Positions 23,256-33,760 of a DNA stretch of 64,000 nucleotides are shown piece after piece. The stretch lies in the NCBI RefSeq assembly GCF_026151205.1, contig NC_087076.1:4549902-4613901 (forward strand). The letters are read 5' to 3'. Made by a program: the position numbers and the translations under genes. The notes beneath the pieces were generated by a model. It saw nothing but the letters and a program-made list of their open reading frames with translations, did not search any database and was not told where the DNA came from. This stretch comes from Bolinopsis microptera (taxonomy: Eukaryota > Ctenophora > Tentaculata > Lobata > Bolinopsidae). The first letter of the stretch is position 1; every line of letters begins with the position of its first letter.

Positions 23256-23956
23256 TGTAGGTTTACAACCTACCAGGACGCGCGCCGAGTTGGACTCGTC
23301 GACGGTCCTGTCCAATATATGTAGGTAGTGCGCCATCGACAGTGAGCCGCGCGTGCCGACTGTAGGATGGTTTTTTAGCGCTAATTTCGGCCAGCACAAT
23401 TTTCTTCAAACAAATAGATATTGAGTATCCTTCCCGACCTCCAATTGCAACAAAAATTGGTAAGCTTACTCATAGACTTACAAGTAAAGTGTCCGAAAAA
23501 TGTAAAGCATATCCAACCATCAGACATTATGTTACAGCTAAAAGCAGCGTATTTTGCCCCATTTTGATCACTATATCAACTCCGATATCCACCAATTTTT
23601 TCGGACAGTTGTGAAAGCCCTATTGGAAGGTCGTCGCCAATTTCCAGAATGATCTCATTTAAGGAACTGAAGATAAATCCGAATAATACGACAAAAATGG
23701 TCAAATTTGGACGAATTTGGTCAAATTACGCGACTTTTACAGCTACTTTTGCTCCAAAAGCCGCGCACAATCTAATATGGCACCTAGGCGAAACTCACTG
23801 ATCTTTCCAAAAAGGTATGACAAATTTGGTATTGTGAAAATTCTCACAGTCTCTAGAAAACAGTGGTACAAAAATTTTTAAAATCCGAGCAAGTTTATTT
23901 TTATCGTGCACCCCCAAATATATGGAACAGATATTTTACGAGTATCACCCGTTAAA
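23256..23956. mobile_element. 701-bp insertion with 9-bp target duplication
   Basis: GCAGGCTAT stands at 23247-23255 and 23957-23965, while the left arm of the host element keeps a single copy, so the insertion and its ends are exact. The termini are not inverted repeats of each other. The start contains a small palindrome (GTAGGTT...AACCTAC). An inverted, longer-diverged relative lies at 58391-58983, and an internally deleted one at 56413-56495. No coding sequence is seen. A 9-bp duplication would suit Mutator-like elements, but the ends do not support a firm call. Confidence 0.75.
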
Positions 23957-24703
23957 GCAGGCTATCGTTTCGATCTTGACTGTGCCATTGGTGCAGTTTC
24001 TGCGAAAATTAGTTTATGAAACTCTTATATCGCCGCGCGATCATATGGTTAACGTTTTTCAGTTTCAGACCTCTTCACTTAGTAATTCCTGATTACTAAA
24101 ATCTGCCGAGATTTACTGAACTCCAACTACAAATATTGGCTATTTAAGTATTCTTGAAACGAAAAATTCACTAAGTGTTTTTGAAAGGCATTTTTCTCCG
24201 TGTTTCATGCGGTTTGATCACTTTTGGCGGAAAAAATATTTTGAATTTTCGAAATTTTTTTCAAGTCTCGAAAAAAAATGTAAGTGAAAAATTTTCAAAT
24301 TTTTTCTAAAAACTACTTTTCTCCGTGTTTTAAGCTATTCCGATCATTTTGAGCCAATAAAAAATTTTTAGAATTTTGCTAATTAGTTAATTGATAATTA
24401 TCCAATTAACTTATTATCTGACGTAAAAATTGTTTGAACAAAAGTTTTTCTTCCTGATAATATGAACACACTCGATTGATCTGCAACCTTTTACGATGTT
24501 CACAACTAAAGATATTCGACAAACAAGAAAGGTGGTAAAAAGTGGTAAAGTGGCAAAAAGTGGCCTTAAGACAAGTGGAAAAGTTTGGAAAAGTTGGTCA
24601 GCCATAAAGGGCACCTAATGGAACTCAAAAACGTCAAAAATCCTCTGAAAAGTTCGTGTGTCAGCAGATCGATTTTTTCAGACGGATCTGTCTGTACTAT
24701 TAT

Positions 24704-24750
24704 TGACTTTTTCCGCCAAGTGACCCTTGAAAACATCATATACTAGTAGA
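24704..24750 (+). repeat. Direct repeat of 46-47 bp, right copy
   Basis: Second copy of 12358-12403, directly outside the right end of the inverted-repeat element. It is followed by the left-end region of the 13.2-kb element (24751-24998). Confidence 0.85.
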
Positions 24751-25000
24751 GTTTTCTGTGCCTCCAGCAGACCAAGTAAAGGAGAACCTTTCCGTCGTTA
24801 ACTTACGGCACAATAAAGTTCTCATAGTTGTCATATTCTGGACAAAAAGTTCAAAGTGGACAAATTTTTGAAAAAAATTTCAACGGACTTTAACTTGGAC
24901 GGACATTAATTGAACGGACTTTATTTGAACGGACATTAAAATGAACGCTAGGGCCTCCAGCGTTCAAGTAATGTCCGTCCAAATAAGGTCCGATAAGGTA

Positions 25001-26827
25001 TATAACATCAACCTCGTTGCCGTCGTTGAGAGTTTTCAGGATGTTATCTACGTGGTCTATTAGTTGAGTTAAGCAGCTTCTTTTCTTGCGGAATCCATGC
25101 TGATGGGGGGAGAGAAAGCTGTTTGACTCCATATGTTCCACAAGATGATTTCTGACCACTCTCTCAAATATCTTAATAATGTGAGAGGTTATCGAGACAG
25201 GGCGATAGTTAGCGGCAGATGTTCGGTCTCCTTTCTTGAACACAGGCGTGATGTACTGTGTCTTCATGCCAGATGGTATGACTCCGTTATCAAATGAGCG
25301 TTTCCAGAGTAGATAAATTGGTTCAGCGATTGTCCTTCGACATTTAGTTAGGATCTTGGCCGGGATGTCACCATCAGGGGTGGAGGCATACGGGTCCAGT
25401 TCCTTTATGGCATCTGATATGTCGTCTGCTGTGAAGGTGAATGTGTTGAGATCTTCTTTTGGATGAGGATCTAATCCGGCGAGGCATTCTTCAAGATTTG
25501 CAGAATTTGGGTTGCTGAAGACTGTGACATATTGAGTCTGGAGAATTTCTGCTTTTTCCGCTGGGTCCATTTTCAGAGTTCCGTTTTTATCTCTAATTGG
25601 GGCGACGGATGATTTTACCTTTGCAAATCGTTTAGCGTAAGAATAAAAGAATCTTGGGTTCGTCTTTATTGTACTTACAGCTTTAACTTCTTTTTCGTTA
25701 AGTTGCTTGATCACAAGTTCACTTATTTCGAAGGTCAGAAGATTCACTTCGGTTTTCAGCTTTTCGATTTTTCTCGAAGTTGGGTTGTTTTGAGTAAGTG
25801 CACTTATTTGGGCATTGAGTTTTCTTCTTTTCCTCTTCATTGTGTATTTTTCACGGACTTGGCGACTTCTACGGGGGCGGGAAGGGCCAGATCCAGTAGG
25901 GTCTTTAGAAGGCGAGTTTAGGAGGGTTATCTGGAGGACAGTTAGGCGTATCAGCTCCAGAAAGGCACTTCCATCTTCATCTTCATAACAGAGTTCTCTC
26001 AAAGAGATCCAGTTAACAGCTTCTAAACAGTCGTTCATTGCTTCAAAATCTGCTCTATGAAAATCAGTCGCCCGAAAAGAGTTTCTGTCGAAAGATATAG
26101 GAGTATGTTCTTTTGGGCAGAGCGGGTTATGTCCGAGAACGAGCTCGACTAGCCTGTGGTCAGATAGTTGGCATTCGGAGATATTTGTCTCAACTGTGTC
26201 CTGTGGTTTATTTGTGAGGACGAGATCGATGGTGTTGTTATTTCTCGTGGGCTTACAGATCATTTGTGTCAAGAAATTTCTCTCCATGAAATCAATTAGT
26301 TCGGAACAAGCTTGCTGGTCACAAAGCGGTTGACCAGGTAAAGCTTGGCAAGAGTCCCAATCTATATTTGGGAGGTTGAAATCCCCCATAAAGTAGATGT
26401 CAGGTGATCTATCGTTTGATGTCAAGTTATTTAGTTTCTCCTGCACCTGGTCCAGGACTGCTTTGAAGGATCCGGGAGGAGCATCTGGTGGGCGGTTATA
26501 TATCACGGAGACAAGGGCGTTCATAGAGTCTATGAAACAATGCAGCATACTGCAGTGTTTGTCACTAAAATTTACAGTATCTGATAATAGCAGCGAGTTT
26601 TCAACGTAAAGCACACAACCACCACCTTTTCGACTATGACGGTCTGCTCTAAGACTGTTGTACCCATCTATAGCTATTTGAGCATCACTGATATATGGCT
26701 TCAACCATGATTCAGTGATAGCGAGAATAGGGACCGGGGGTCTTCCTAGGTCGTCAAGTATGTGGTCTTGGATGAATGGAATCTTCCATTTTACAGTACT
26801 GGTTGCGGACCGAGCATTCAGTAGCAA
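25001..26827 (-). pseudogene. LINE B endonuclease and N-terminal reverse transcriptase
   Basis: About 609 residues of ORF2 up to the insertion point. The endonuclease has NARSATSTVKW, ITESWLK, MGDFNLPNIDW, NNTIDLVLTN and SDHRLVELVLG. A basic linker follows, then RT with ELDPYASTPDGDIPAKIL, TPVFKKGDRTSAANYRPVS and HQHGFRKKRSCLTQL, ending VDVIYL at the 13.2-kb element. The RT continues at 11754. The first codons overlap the end of ORF1 by a few bases, as in a stop-and-restart arrangement. No stop is seen inside this part. Confidence 0.92.
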
Positions 26828-27328
26828 GATCCTTGATAGTTGGGAATGAAGTTTAGTGGCATCGGCATCCGCATTGGCTGGTTTGGGAGTGGCACTTGGA
26901 CTGAGAACTGTGCTGGTGGTGGGAACTGTGTCGAGATTTGCTGAGAGGATGTTTGGCGTGATCTCGGGTCCAGCTGGCTCCGTTGTGTCTCTTGGACAAG
27001 GGCTGGAATTTGCCCTCGAAGTTCCTCCATTTTGGAGTTCATCTGGGTTATAATTCCGTTTTTCATGTTTTCCATGAGCTTCTCTAAAAAAGCACTATCC
27101 CTCTCAGATGTACTGTCTTTACGTTGTCTGAGGGGTTTCTGATATTCAACAGTGGGTGGGTAGGGGGTGTTGAGGGAGTTTAGACTACCCATTCTGTCCA
27201 CATCATAACCACCAGGAGGCGGCCAGGAACTTCTGTTCGTGTTGAATTCTATTCTTCTCGTATCTTTGGGCTGCTGCTGCTGAGGCAGGCGATTTCTGTC
27301 AGTGAGATTCACGTTTCCAACAGTCTTA
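26818..27328 (-). pseudogene. LINE B ORF1, C-terminal part
   Basis: About 170 residues in frame with the Gypsy protease/RT start but of different origin. They are Q-, P- and N-rich (RLPQQQQPKDTRRIEF, SSWPPPGGYDVDRM) with a short amphipathic segment (LEKLMENMKNGIITQMNSKM), ending in TGA at 26818-26820. It lies directly upstream of the endonuclease ORF, so it is the truncated ORF1 of LINE B. The fusion to Gypsy codons is an accident of insertion. Confidence 0.7.
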
Positions 27329-27879
27329 CTTGGCCTAATAGTGCCCTGCTCCAATAACTCTTTAACCGATTTTGCTATAAATGCTCTCTCTGCATCAGAG
27401 TACTTTCTGGACCTACAAGCGATTAGATTGGTGACTTCCATTAATGTGGAGAATAGTGGTATGGGCTCAAGGTTCGACATTGAAAGCTGTGCACAGTTCC
27501 TACCAACTTCATCTATCACCAAGGGATCTCTATTTCCTCCGAAATTAACCACAAGATTCATATGACTTCGGAGTAAATCCAAACCCACGATCGCGACGCA
27601 ACATAGTTTGTCCATAACTGATAATTTACACTTTGAATAGGTGTGGCCTTCAATCACAATATCTACTACACAGGACCCCTGAATGTTTGTTGACATTGAT
27701 TCCGAAGCTAAAGTTATTTTGTTCGTACCAGGGCCTATCGTTATGCTGTTTCGCCTAGCAAAACCCAAGTCAACAAAACTCTCTGAGCTACCAGTGTCAA
27801 TCAAAATGTAAGCGATGTTATTATTTATCTTTGCGTTGACGGTTGTCTGAGACAGCGTTGGAGGTGTAGATGTAGACAT
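27329..27879 (-). pseudogene. Gypsy element C protease and start of reverse transcriptase
   Basis: The frame carries the retropepsin motif ILIDTGSSESFVD and, about 65 residues on, the IVGLDLLRSH segment, so it is an aspartic protease of the Ty3/Gypsy type. It continues into the RT start, VKELLEQGTIRPS, where LINE B has inserted. It overlaps the end of gag in another frame, which would need a -1 shift or readthrough to be expressed. Confidence 0.87.
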
Positions 27880-28772
27880 AGCACAAAGATAAGAGAATGG
27901 AGATGATTGCTGGGGCTGATCAGCGGACGGAACGTTGTAGGCGTATAAACGTTGTTTGCAGAGTTCTTCTTAGAGAATTTATCATAAGGTGCGGTCTTCC
28001 CAAGACCCGACGCTGATCGACATACTCGTGCCCAATGTCCACGCTTACCGCAAGTTTTACAAGTAGTATTATTAGCAGGACACGCTGTTCGAACATGGTA
28101 CTCATAACCACAATGTCCACACTTTATATTAGAACTTACTGAATTGCCGTGAGTGGCAGCTACAACCGCATGATCCTTTGAATCCTGTCCAGAATCGTTT
28201 CCCTTAACAATACCATTTAGATTAGAACCATTATACTTTTCATTGTTTGAGATTGATTGCTCCAGAGTACAAGCCAGAGTGATGGTATCATCTAAACTTT
28301 TAGTGTCCTCCATCAGGCGCTGCCGAATTTGCTTGTCCCTTAGCCCACTGATAAGAGCTGTTCTAATGCTCTCTTCCCCATGAACAGCAGCTGATACTTC
28401 GGTAAAATTACACTGTTTCGCCAGTGTCCGCAATGCCAAGATGAATTGATCAACTGATTCAGATTCAGTTTGACTCCGTGTAGATAAACAATATCTCGCA
28501 AAGTTAGTATTCTTTGTTTTAACAAACAAACCATTCAAGATCTTAACTGCCTCCGAAAACTTTGTTTCACCCTTGATAGTTGTATATATTGAGGGGCTCA
28601 CATAATTGCAAAGCACCATATACTGTTTCTCTTCGGTGTCAGCTTGGTTACCAAGAATAGTGATAAAATAGTCCACAGTCTGTTTCCAGTGCAGGTAGGT
28701 ATCTGCAACATCATCACCTTTATCTGTGAGGGTGATGTTCAAGCGCTGAGGGCTCAAAAACTTTTCCATGAT
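27825..28772 (-). pseudogene. Gypsy element C gag with zinc knuckles
   Basis: From the ATG near 28769 (MEKFLSPQRLNITLTDKGDD) the frame gives about 315 residues. A helical capsid-like region (YLHWKQTVDYFITILG ... FARYCLSTRSQTESESVDQF) is followed by two cysteine/histidine knuckles, CGHCGYEYHVRTAC and CKTCGKRGHWARVC. It ends at 27825, overlapping the protease frame. The gag frame itself is open. The element is nevertheless dead because pol is truncated. Confidence 0.85.
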
Positions 28773-28838
28773 GAGGGATGTAGACAAATATGTTCTAAAC
28801 AAGTGAGACAACTCTTGCAATAACTGGAAATTTGTCTA

Positions 28839-29131
28839 CATGCCTAACAATGATAAATGGTTAATAAATAAATTACAGCAGACCAATCATATGGTTACCA
28901 TGGTTACCAGTTTTGATTTCAATTACTCTTATTTTGTTACTTTTTTATACTTTTCAGACTCACTGAGTCAAACTGCCATAGGGCAACTTATCAAAAGTTT
29001 ATGACTGCCGAGTGCTGATAAAGATTTCAAATTAAATTACTCACGCTAGATACAAGACAATCAAAATATGATTTACTCATGATTTGTGAGTATCATCCAT
29101 GGTCAGCGAGTATTGATATCCACATCAGACG
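28839..29131. repeat. Repeat block, left part (copy of 34758-35011)
   Basis: Nearly identical to 34758-35011. The block continues at 32721-33140 after the foldback element. It is non-coding, and its right end is the terminal region of a CCTTATCGGACC-type element ending at 33210. Confidence 0.85.
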
Positions 29132-29134
29132 TTA

Positions 29135-32100
29135 TACTCCAGTAGCAGGGAGGTGTTGAGTGTGCACTTCGATGTATAGAGTTTTTTGCTATTGAATCGG
29201 GTTAAATAGGTCATTGGTAATTCAAATCACCGAGGGGGGAATTTTGTGTCGCTAGTCCCAACCCTGTGGAGCCACGCCCATATTTCATATCAGGTGCGTA
29301 TATGGGAAATATGTATCTCAGCTTCTGAAGGTCTTAGAGACTCAAAATTGAGTTTAAAATGACCGCAATACACATGTTTATATTAGTACTATGAAGGTCA
29401 TGAAAGCCCAAAATGCTTATTTTTGGAAAAAATTCAGAAAAACCGATTTTCACTTGAGCGTGAGTAAAAAAATCTACTCTAGAAATTTAGTGAAAATCGA
29501 GTAAGCAGTTCAGTGTCTACAAGATTTCTAAACACAGGGTCCTCTGTTAGGTCATTCTGAATTAGAATTGATAAAGTAAGCAAATTCTATAAGTAGTTTC
29601 AACCCTGTGGAGCCACGCCCATATTTCATATCAGGTGCGTATGTGGGAAATATGTATCTCAGCTTTTGAAGGTCTTAGAGACTCAAATTTGAGTTTAAAA
29701 TGACCGCAATACACATGTTTATATTAGTACTATGAAGGTCATGAAAGCCCAAAATGCTTATTTTTGGAAAAAATTCAGAAAAACCGATTTTCACTTGAGC
29801 GTGAGTAAAAAAATCTACTCTAGGAATTTAGTGAAAATCGAGTAAGCAGTTCAGTGTCTACAAGATTTCTAAACACAGGGTCCTCTGTTAGGTCATTCTG
29901 AATTAGAATTGATAAAGTAAGCAAATTCTATAAGTAGTTTCAACCCTGTGGAGCCACGCCCATATTTCATATCAGGTGCGTATGTGGGAAATATGTATCT
30001 CAGCTTTTGAAGGTCTTAGAGACTCAAATTTGAGTTTAAAATGACCGCAATACACATGTTTATATTAGTACTATGAAGGTCATGAAAGCCCAAAATGCTT
30101 ATTTTTGGAAAAAATTCAGAAAAACCGATTTTCACTTGAGCGTGAGTAAAAAAATCTACTCTAGGAATTTAGTGAAAATCGAGTAAGCAGTTCAGTGTCT
30201 ACAAGATTTCTAAACACAGGGTCCTCTGTTAGGTCATTCTGAATTAGAATTGATAAAGTAAGCAAATTCTATAAGTAGTTTCAACCCTGTGGAGCCACGC
30301 CCATATTTCATATCAGGTGCGTATATGGGAAATATGTATCTCAGCTTCTGAAGGTCTTAGAGACTCAAACTTGAGTTCAAAATGACCGCAATGCACATGT
30401 TTATTTTAGTACTATGAAGGTCATGAAAGCCCAAAATGCTTAGCAAAAAATCTACTCTAGAAGTTAAGTGAAATCGAGTGTGAAGTTCAGTGTCTACAAC
30501 GTTTCTAAACATAGGATCCTTTGTAAGATCATTCTGAATCAGAATTGATAAGGTATGCAAATTCTATTAGTAGTTTTAACCCTAGGGTGCAAAACTCCTA
30601 AATTACCCCCAGGCGCAAATATATGACTTTTCTATCTCGGCTTCTGAACGTTGTAGGGGCCTCTCTTTGAGCTCAAACTAACTACAATGGCCACATTTAT
30701 ATACCGACTATAAAGCAACATAGGGTCTATATAGCTTAGTTTATAGAAATTCATTAAAAACTGTTTTAACCTTCATGCATCATAAAATAGTAATATGATG
30801 AAACATGTACTTAATAATGATATCTCGGGCTAAAAAGATATTTGCAGCACAGTAAAACGTTCAACATAAACACATTAGGATAACATTTATGGAGCAGCAC
30901 ATACCACCTAACTTTAATTTTGGTATAACTGCGAAAATACTCAGTTTCAGAAGGCTGCCTTCAGCTCCCTCTCTGGGGCTCTCTCCAGTACTGCTCGGCT
31001 ATTATGGCTAATCAACTTGAATCCAACCTCATGTAGCAGAATCTACTTCTAGCTGCCTTCTGCTAACTCCAGGTCAACTCTACCCAGCTACCACCATACG
31101 TTATAATTTTAGATCTTATAACCTCTGATATGAGTGCTACCTCCGCTGCATCCAACAATTTCCAGCTCATTAAGGAAGAGGAAATTTTTCTGATGGTTGC
31201 TAGATAGGGCAAGAAGTAGTCCACTAACCTAAGCTAAGATTGCTAGAAATAGCAGAAGTTGGAGGAACCTTGGTGGTAGCTAAAGAGATAGTAGCCGAAG
31301 TAGGTGAAAACAGCTGGAATTGGTGGTATAGTAGCTGGATAGAGGAAGAGGTAGCATTCATATCAGAGGTTGCTAGAAAGATCTAAAATCATAACGCACT
31401 GGTGGTAGCTGGGTAGAGACTAGAGATGATGCATGAAGGTTAAAAAAGTTTTTAATGAATTTCTAAAAACTAAGCTGTATAGACCCTAAGTTGCTTTGTG
31501 CTTTATAGTCGGTATATAAATGTGGCCATTGTAGTTAGTTTGAGCTCAAAGAGAGGCCCCTACAACGTTCAGAAGCCGAGATAGAAAAGTCACATATTTG
31601 CGCCTGGGGGTAATTTAGGAGTTTTGCACCCTAGGGTTAAAACTACTAATAGAATTTGCATACCTTATCAATTCTGATTCAGAATGATCTTACAAAGGAT
31701 CCTATGTTTAGAAACGTTGTAGACACTGAACTTCACACTCGATTTCACTTAACTTCTAGAGTAGATTTTTTGCTAAGCATTTTGGGCTTTCATGACCTTC
31801 ATAGTACTAAAATAAACATGTGCATTGCGGTCATTTTGAACTCAAGTTTGAGTCTCTAAGACCTTCAGAAGCTGAGATAGAAAAGTCATATATTTGCGCC
31901 TGGGGGTAATTTAGGAGTTTTGCACCCTAGGGTTAAAACTACTAATAGAATTTGCATACCTTATCAATTCTGATTCAGAATGATCTTACAAAGGATCCTA
32001 TGTTTAGAAACGTTGTAGACACTGAACTTTACACTCGATTTCACTTAACTTCTAGAGTAGATTTTTTGCTTGTGAAAATCAGTTTTTCTGAATTTTTTCC

Positions 32101-32717
32101 AAAAATAAGCATTTTGGGCTTTCATGACCTTCATAGTACTAATATAAACATGTGTATTGCGGTCATTTTAAACTCAAATTTGAGTCTCTAAGACCTTCAG
32201 AAGCTGAGATACATATTTCACACATACGCACCTGATATGAAATATGGGCGTGGCTCCACAGGGTTGAAACTACTTATAGAATTTGCTTACTTTATCAATT
32301 CTAATTCAGAATGACCTAACAGAGGACCCTGCGTTTAGAAATCTGCTTACTCGATTTTCACTAAATTTCTAGAGTAGATTATTTTACTCACGCTCAAGTG
32401 AAAATCGGTTTTTTCTGAATTTTTTCCGAAAATAAGCATTTTGGGCTTTTATGACCTTCATAGTACTAATATAAACATGTGCATTGCGGTCATTTTAAAC
32501 TCAATTTTGAGTCTCTAAGACCTTCAGAAGCTGAGATACATATTTCCCGTATACGCACCTGATATGAAATATGGGCGTGGCTCCACAGGGTTGGGACTAG
32601 CGACACAAAATTCCCCCCTCGGTGATTTGAGTTACCAATGACCTATTTAACCCGATTCAATAGCAAAAAACTCTATACATCGAAGTGCACACTCAACACC
32701 TCCCTGCTACTGGAGTA
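29135..32717. mobile_element. 3.6-kb foldback element with TTA target duplication
   Basis: The ends are TACTCCAGTAGCAGGGAGG and its inverse, with TTA at 29132-29134 and 32718-32720. The sister block at 34980-35020 has the undisturbed site with one TTA. Nearly the whole element is a palindrome. The left arm runs from 29135 to about 31200 and the right from there to 32717. The arms differ in length because the left holds more tandem units. The loop region (about 30784-31431) is a less perfect palindrome. No coding sequence is credible. TTA fits the TWA preference of PIF/Harbinger transposons. Confidence 0.93.
29261..30578 (+). repeat. 341-bp tandem repeats, left arm of the foldback
   Basis: The words ACCCTGTGGAGCCACGCCCA start at 29261, 29602, 29943 and 30284, a steady period of 341. 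Adjacent units differ by only a few bases, and the fourth is shortened and more diverged. Each unit contains a GAGCGTGAGT segment and a TATTTCATATCAGGTGCGTA segment. Inverted counterparts stand at about 31640-32600. Confidence 0.95.
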
Positions 32718-32720
32718 TTA

Positions 32721-33210
32721 GCTTCTTTCATCTCTTTGTTTGAGTTAGAGTAATTGAATTACGATTCCGACTATACTGATTACTGTTCACCGTACAAATA
32801 AAAATATTTCACGGTCTCCTCTGCAAGCATTCCACTCTCCTCCGCGGAACACAGCAGGAATGTGCCTGTGTGATTAGTCCTTTAGTCGTGAGAGCGTATG
32901 ACTATTGTACTACGTACGCACTGTATATAGTTTCCTTCAACACGGGAGATGCTAGTTTTTTACACAACTTTCATAATCATAGACACTGATCTACAGATAT
33001 TTTGACATTTTTTACTGCTTATTATAACGACGGCCTTTCTTGCTCATTGTATGAAAAATTAGTTTACAAATTATCTGTTAAAATTTTAAAAACGCCAAAA
33101 CAAAGATGACAAAATTTGTATTTTTGTTGGTTTTGAATACCTTCATTAAACGTTGTCTGTTAATAATTATGTCCGTTCATTTGATGTCCTGCAAATAAGG
33201 TCCGATAAGG
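32721..33210. mobile_element. Repeat block and right end of a CCTTATCGGACC-family element
   Basis: Matches 35012-35940 (where a 504-bp MITE intervenes) and, from about 32955, also 50275-50540. It ends in AAATAAGGTCCGATAAGG at 33210, followed by TA, exactly like the end at 50540. The other end of this element is not seen, so the copy is truncated or its left end lies hidden among later insertions. Confidence 0.8.
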
Positions 33211-33398
33211 TACATTCGATCCGCGCCCCTTTTGTGTTTGTAAAATAGTTAAAATAGTTAAAAACTTGCAGTGATTGTAGCAAGATTCTCTTATTCAGCA
33301 TGAGTTATTCCAGGGTCTCCTGTCGACAAACTTACATTATTTTAGCACCCACGTGCTGCAACTTCACGAAGAATCAGCTACATTGTATCGTTAAAGTC
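33211..33398 (+). promoter_or_regulatory. 5' flank of the MFS gene, between a transposon end and the first ATG
   Basis: Only 188 bases separate the transposon end at 33210 from the first ATG of the transporter exons. The corresponding interval at 50541-50709 is nearly the same. No TATA box is obvious. The promoter is likely here or in the transposon end itself, which is inference. Confidence 0.4.
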
Positions 33399-33760
33399 AT
33401 GACAGTAGAAATTTCAGACGAAAACTTGGTTATTGCAAATCCTGTTTTAAACGTTGAAGACTTCGATGATTCTGAAAGTGAATCTGCTCAAAGCAAACAT
33501 GGATGGCAAATATACGGTTAGCAAAATTGAAAGTATTTACATTACTTGCTGCAGTTTTTTAGTTAATTAAATAGAGTTAAATTATCATTATTTTTGCTAT
33601 TGAATATGACATTTCCAAAGCGAAATGATTTCAAATAAGCTGACGATAAACGGTAATTTCAGACTCTAGCCTGACATTGGAAGTTACTGTTTTTGGTGAA
33701 ACTTTAGAAGGGAACGATGAGACAAACCGGTGTCATCAGAAGACGAGGAACGTTCGGAGG
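33399..33760 (+). CDS. MFS gene, candidate exons 1 and 2 (acidic N-terminus)
   Basis: Exon 1 (33399-33516) opens with ATG, encodes 39 residues including ENLVIANPVLNVEDF and the acidic DDSESESAQ, and leaves one base before GTTAGC. Exon 2 (33663-33760) starts after CAG in matching phase and ends before GTAAAT in phase 0. Compared with the duplicate at 50967-51067 it lacks one base and then two bases, so about a dozen codons are read in another frame before the original frame returns. Phase 0 does not match the next exon, which needs phase 1. The join to 33880 is therefore unproven, and these exons could be 5' untranslated. Confidence 0.5.

Larger units (their letters stand above)
13911..24698. 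mobile_element. 10.8-kb element with ~1.1-kb inverted arms, split by LINE D
   Basis: The termini are AGTACAGACAGATCCGTCTG and its exact inverse, with ATTAT outside each (13906-13910 and 24699-24703). The outer 200 bases of the left arm are nearly identical to the inverted right arm, and weaker complementarity continues to about 15062 and 22650. The remaining centre was cut by LINE D. The right arm has gained two further insertions (about 22858-23050 and 23256-23956) that the left arm lacks. Without insertions the element would be about 2.8 kb. No transposase is recognisable. The flanks are AT-rich, so the exact length of the target duplication is uncertain. Confidence 0.82.
22430..24698 (-). 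repeat. Right arm of the inverted-repeat element with two later insertions
   Basis: 22430-22650 is part of the element's unpaired centre. 22650-24698 pairs with 13911-15062 except for about 22858-23050 and 23256-23956. No coding sequence is recognised. Confidence 0.75.
11757..24998 (-). mobile_element. 13.2-kb TA-flanked element with pogo/Tc1-class transposase relic
   Basis: The ends carry the inverted repeat CCTTATCGGACCTTATTTG with TA outside each (11755-11756 and 24999-25000). Excision with one TA restores the LINE B codons V-I-Y-L-D-Y-A-K exactly. Inside both ends are repeated words of the type AACGGACATTAAT, likely transposase-binding subterminal repeats. A transposase C-terminal relic sits at 11992-12357. 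Most of the length is later material: an inverted-repeat element, LINE D and smaller insertions. A short relative is at 49256-50540, and right ends of the family lie at 33210 and 50540. Confidence 0.9.
10470..27328 (-). mobile_element. LINE B: CR1-like non-LTR retrotransposon, split by a 13.2-kb element
   Basis: A minus-strand element of about 3.6 kb of its own sequence, with the end of ORF1, an endonuclease, RT and a short 3' tail of CCTAAAGTAA-like repeats. It is interrupted at 11757-24998. The 5' end falls within the Gypsy RT codons GTIRPS, near 27328. The 3' end is at about 10470, where SPWRAQ resumes. The FADDTK motif and the C-terminal domain with LGVLLSNDCSW place it in the CR1/L2/Jockey group. 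Confidence 0.87.
10336..28838 (-). mobile_element. Ty3/Gypsy element C, split by LINE B
   Basis: A minus-strand LTR-retrotransposon relic, split in two: 27329-28838 (gag, protease, start of RT) and 10336-10469 (more RT). Everything between is LINE B and what lies inside it. The RT text before the gap ends GTIRPS and after the gap resumes SPWRAQVLVT, which is the normal order in Gypsy RT. No LTR is found at either side. The left remnant stops soon after LPNLDTI, and the right one ends near 28838 where another repeat starts. Confidence 0.85.

Noticed and set aside
26818-27879. A single fusion protein of protease and a Q/P-rich domain
   Set aside because: The frame passes by chance from Gypsy codons into LINE B ORF1 at the insertion point near 27328.
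28781-28838. TGTAGACAAAT / ATTTGTCTACA inverted pair as a possible LTR end of Gypsy C
   Set aside because: Only 58 bp apart and no direct-repeat partner exists; it is a short palindrome near the gag start.
29261-30578. CRISPR-like array
   Set aside because: The 341-bp units are continuous tandem repeats without spacers, in a eukaryotic transposon.
30357-32191. Repeated identical open frames of about 67 codons on opposite strands
   Set aside because: They come from the inverted units of the foldback element. The frames have no family resemblance and no start context.
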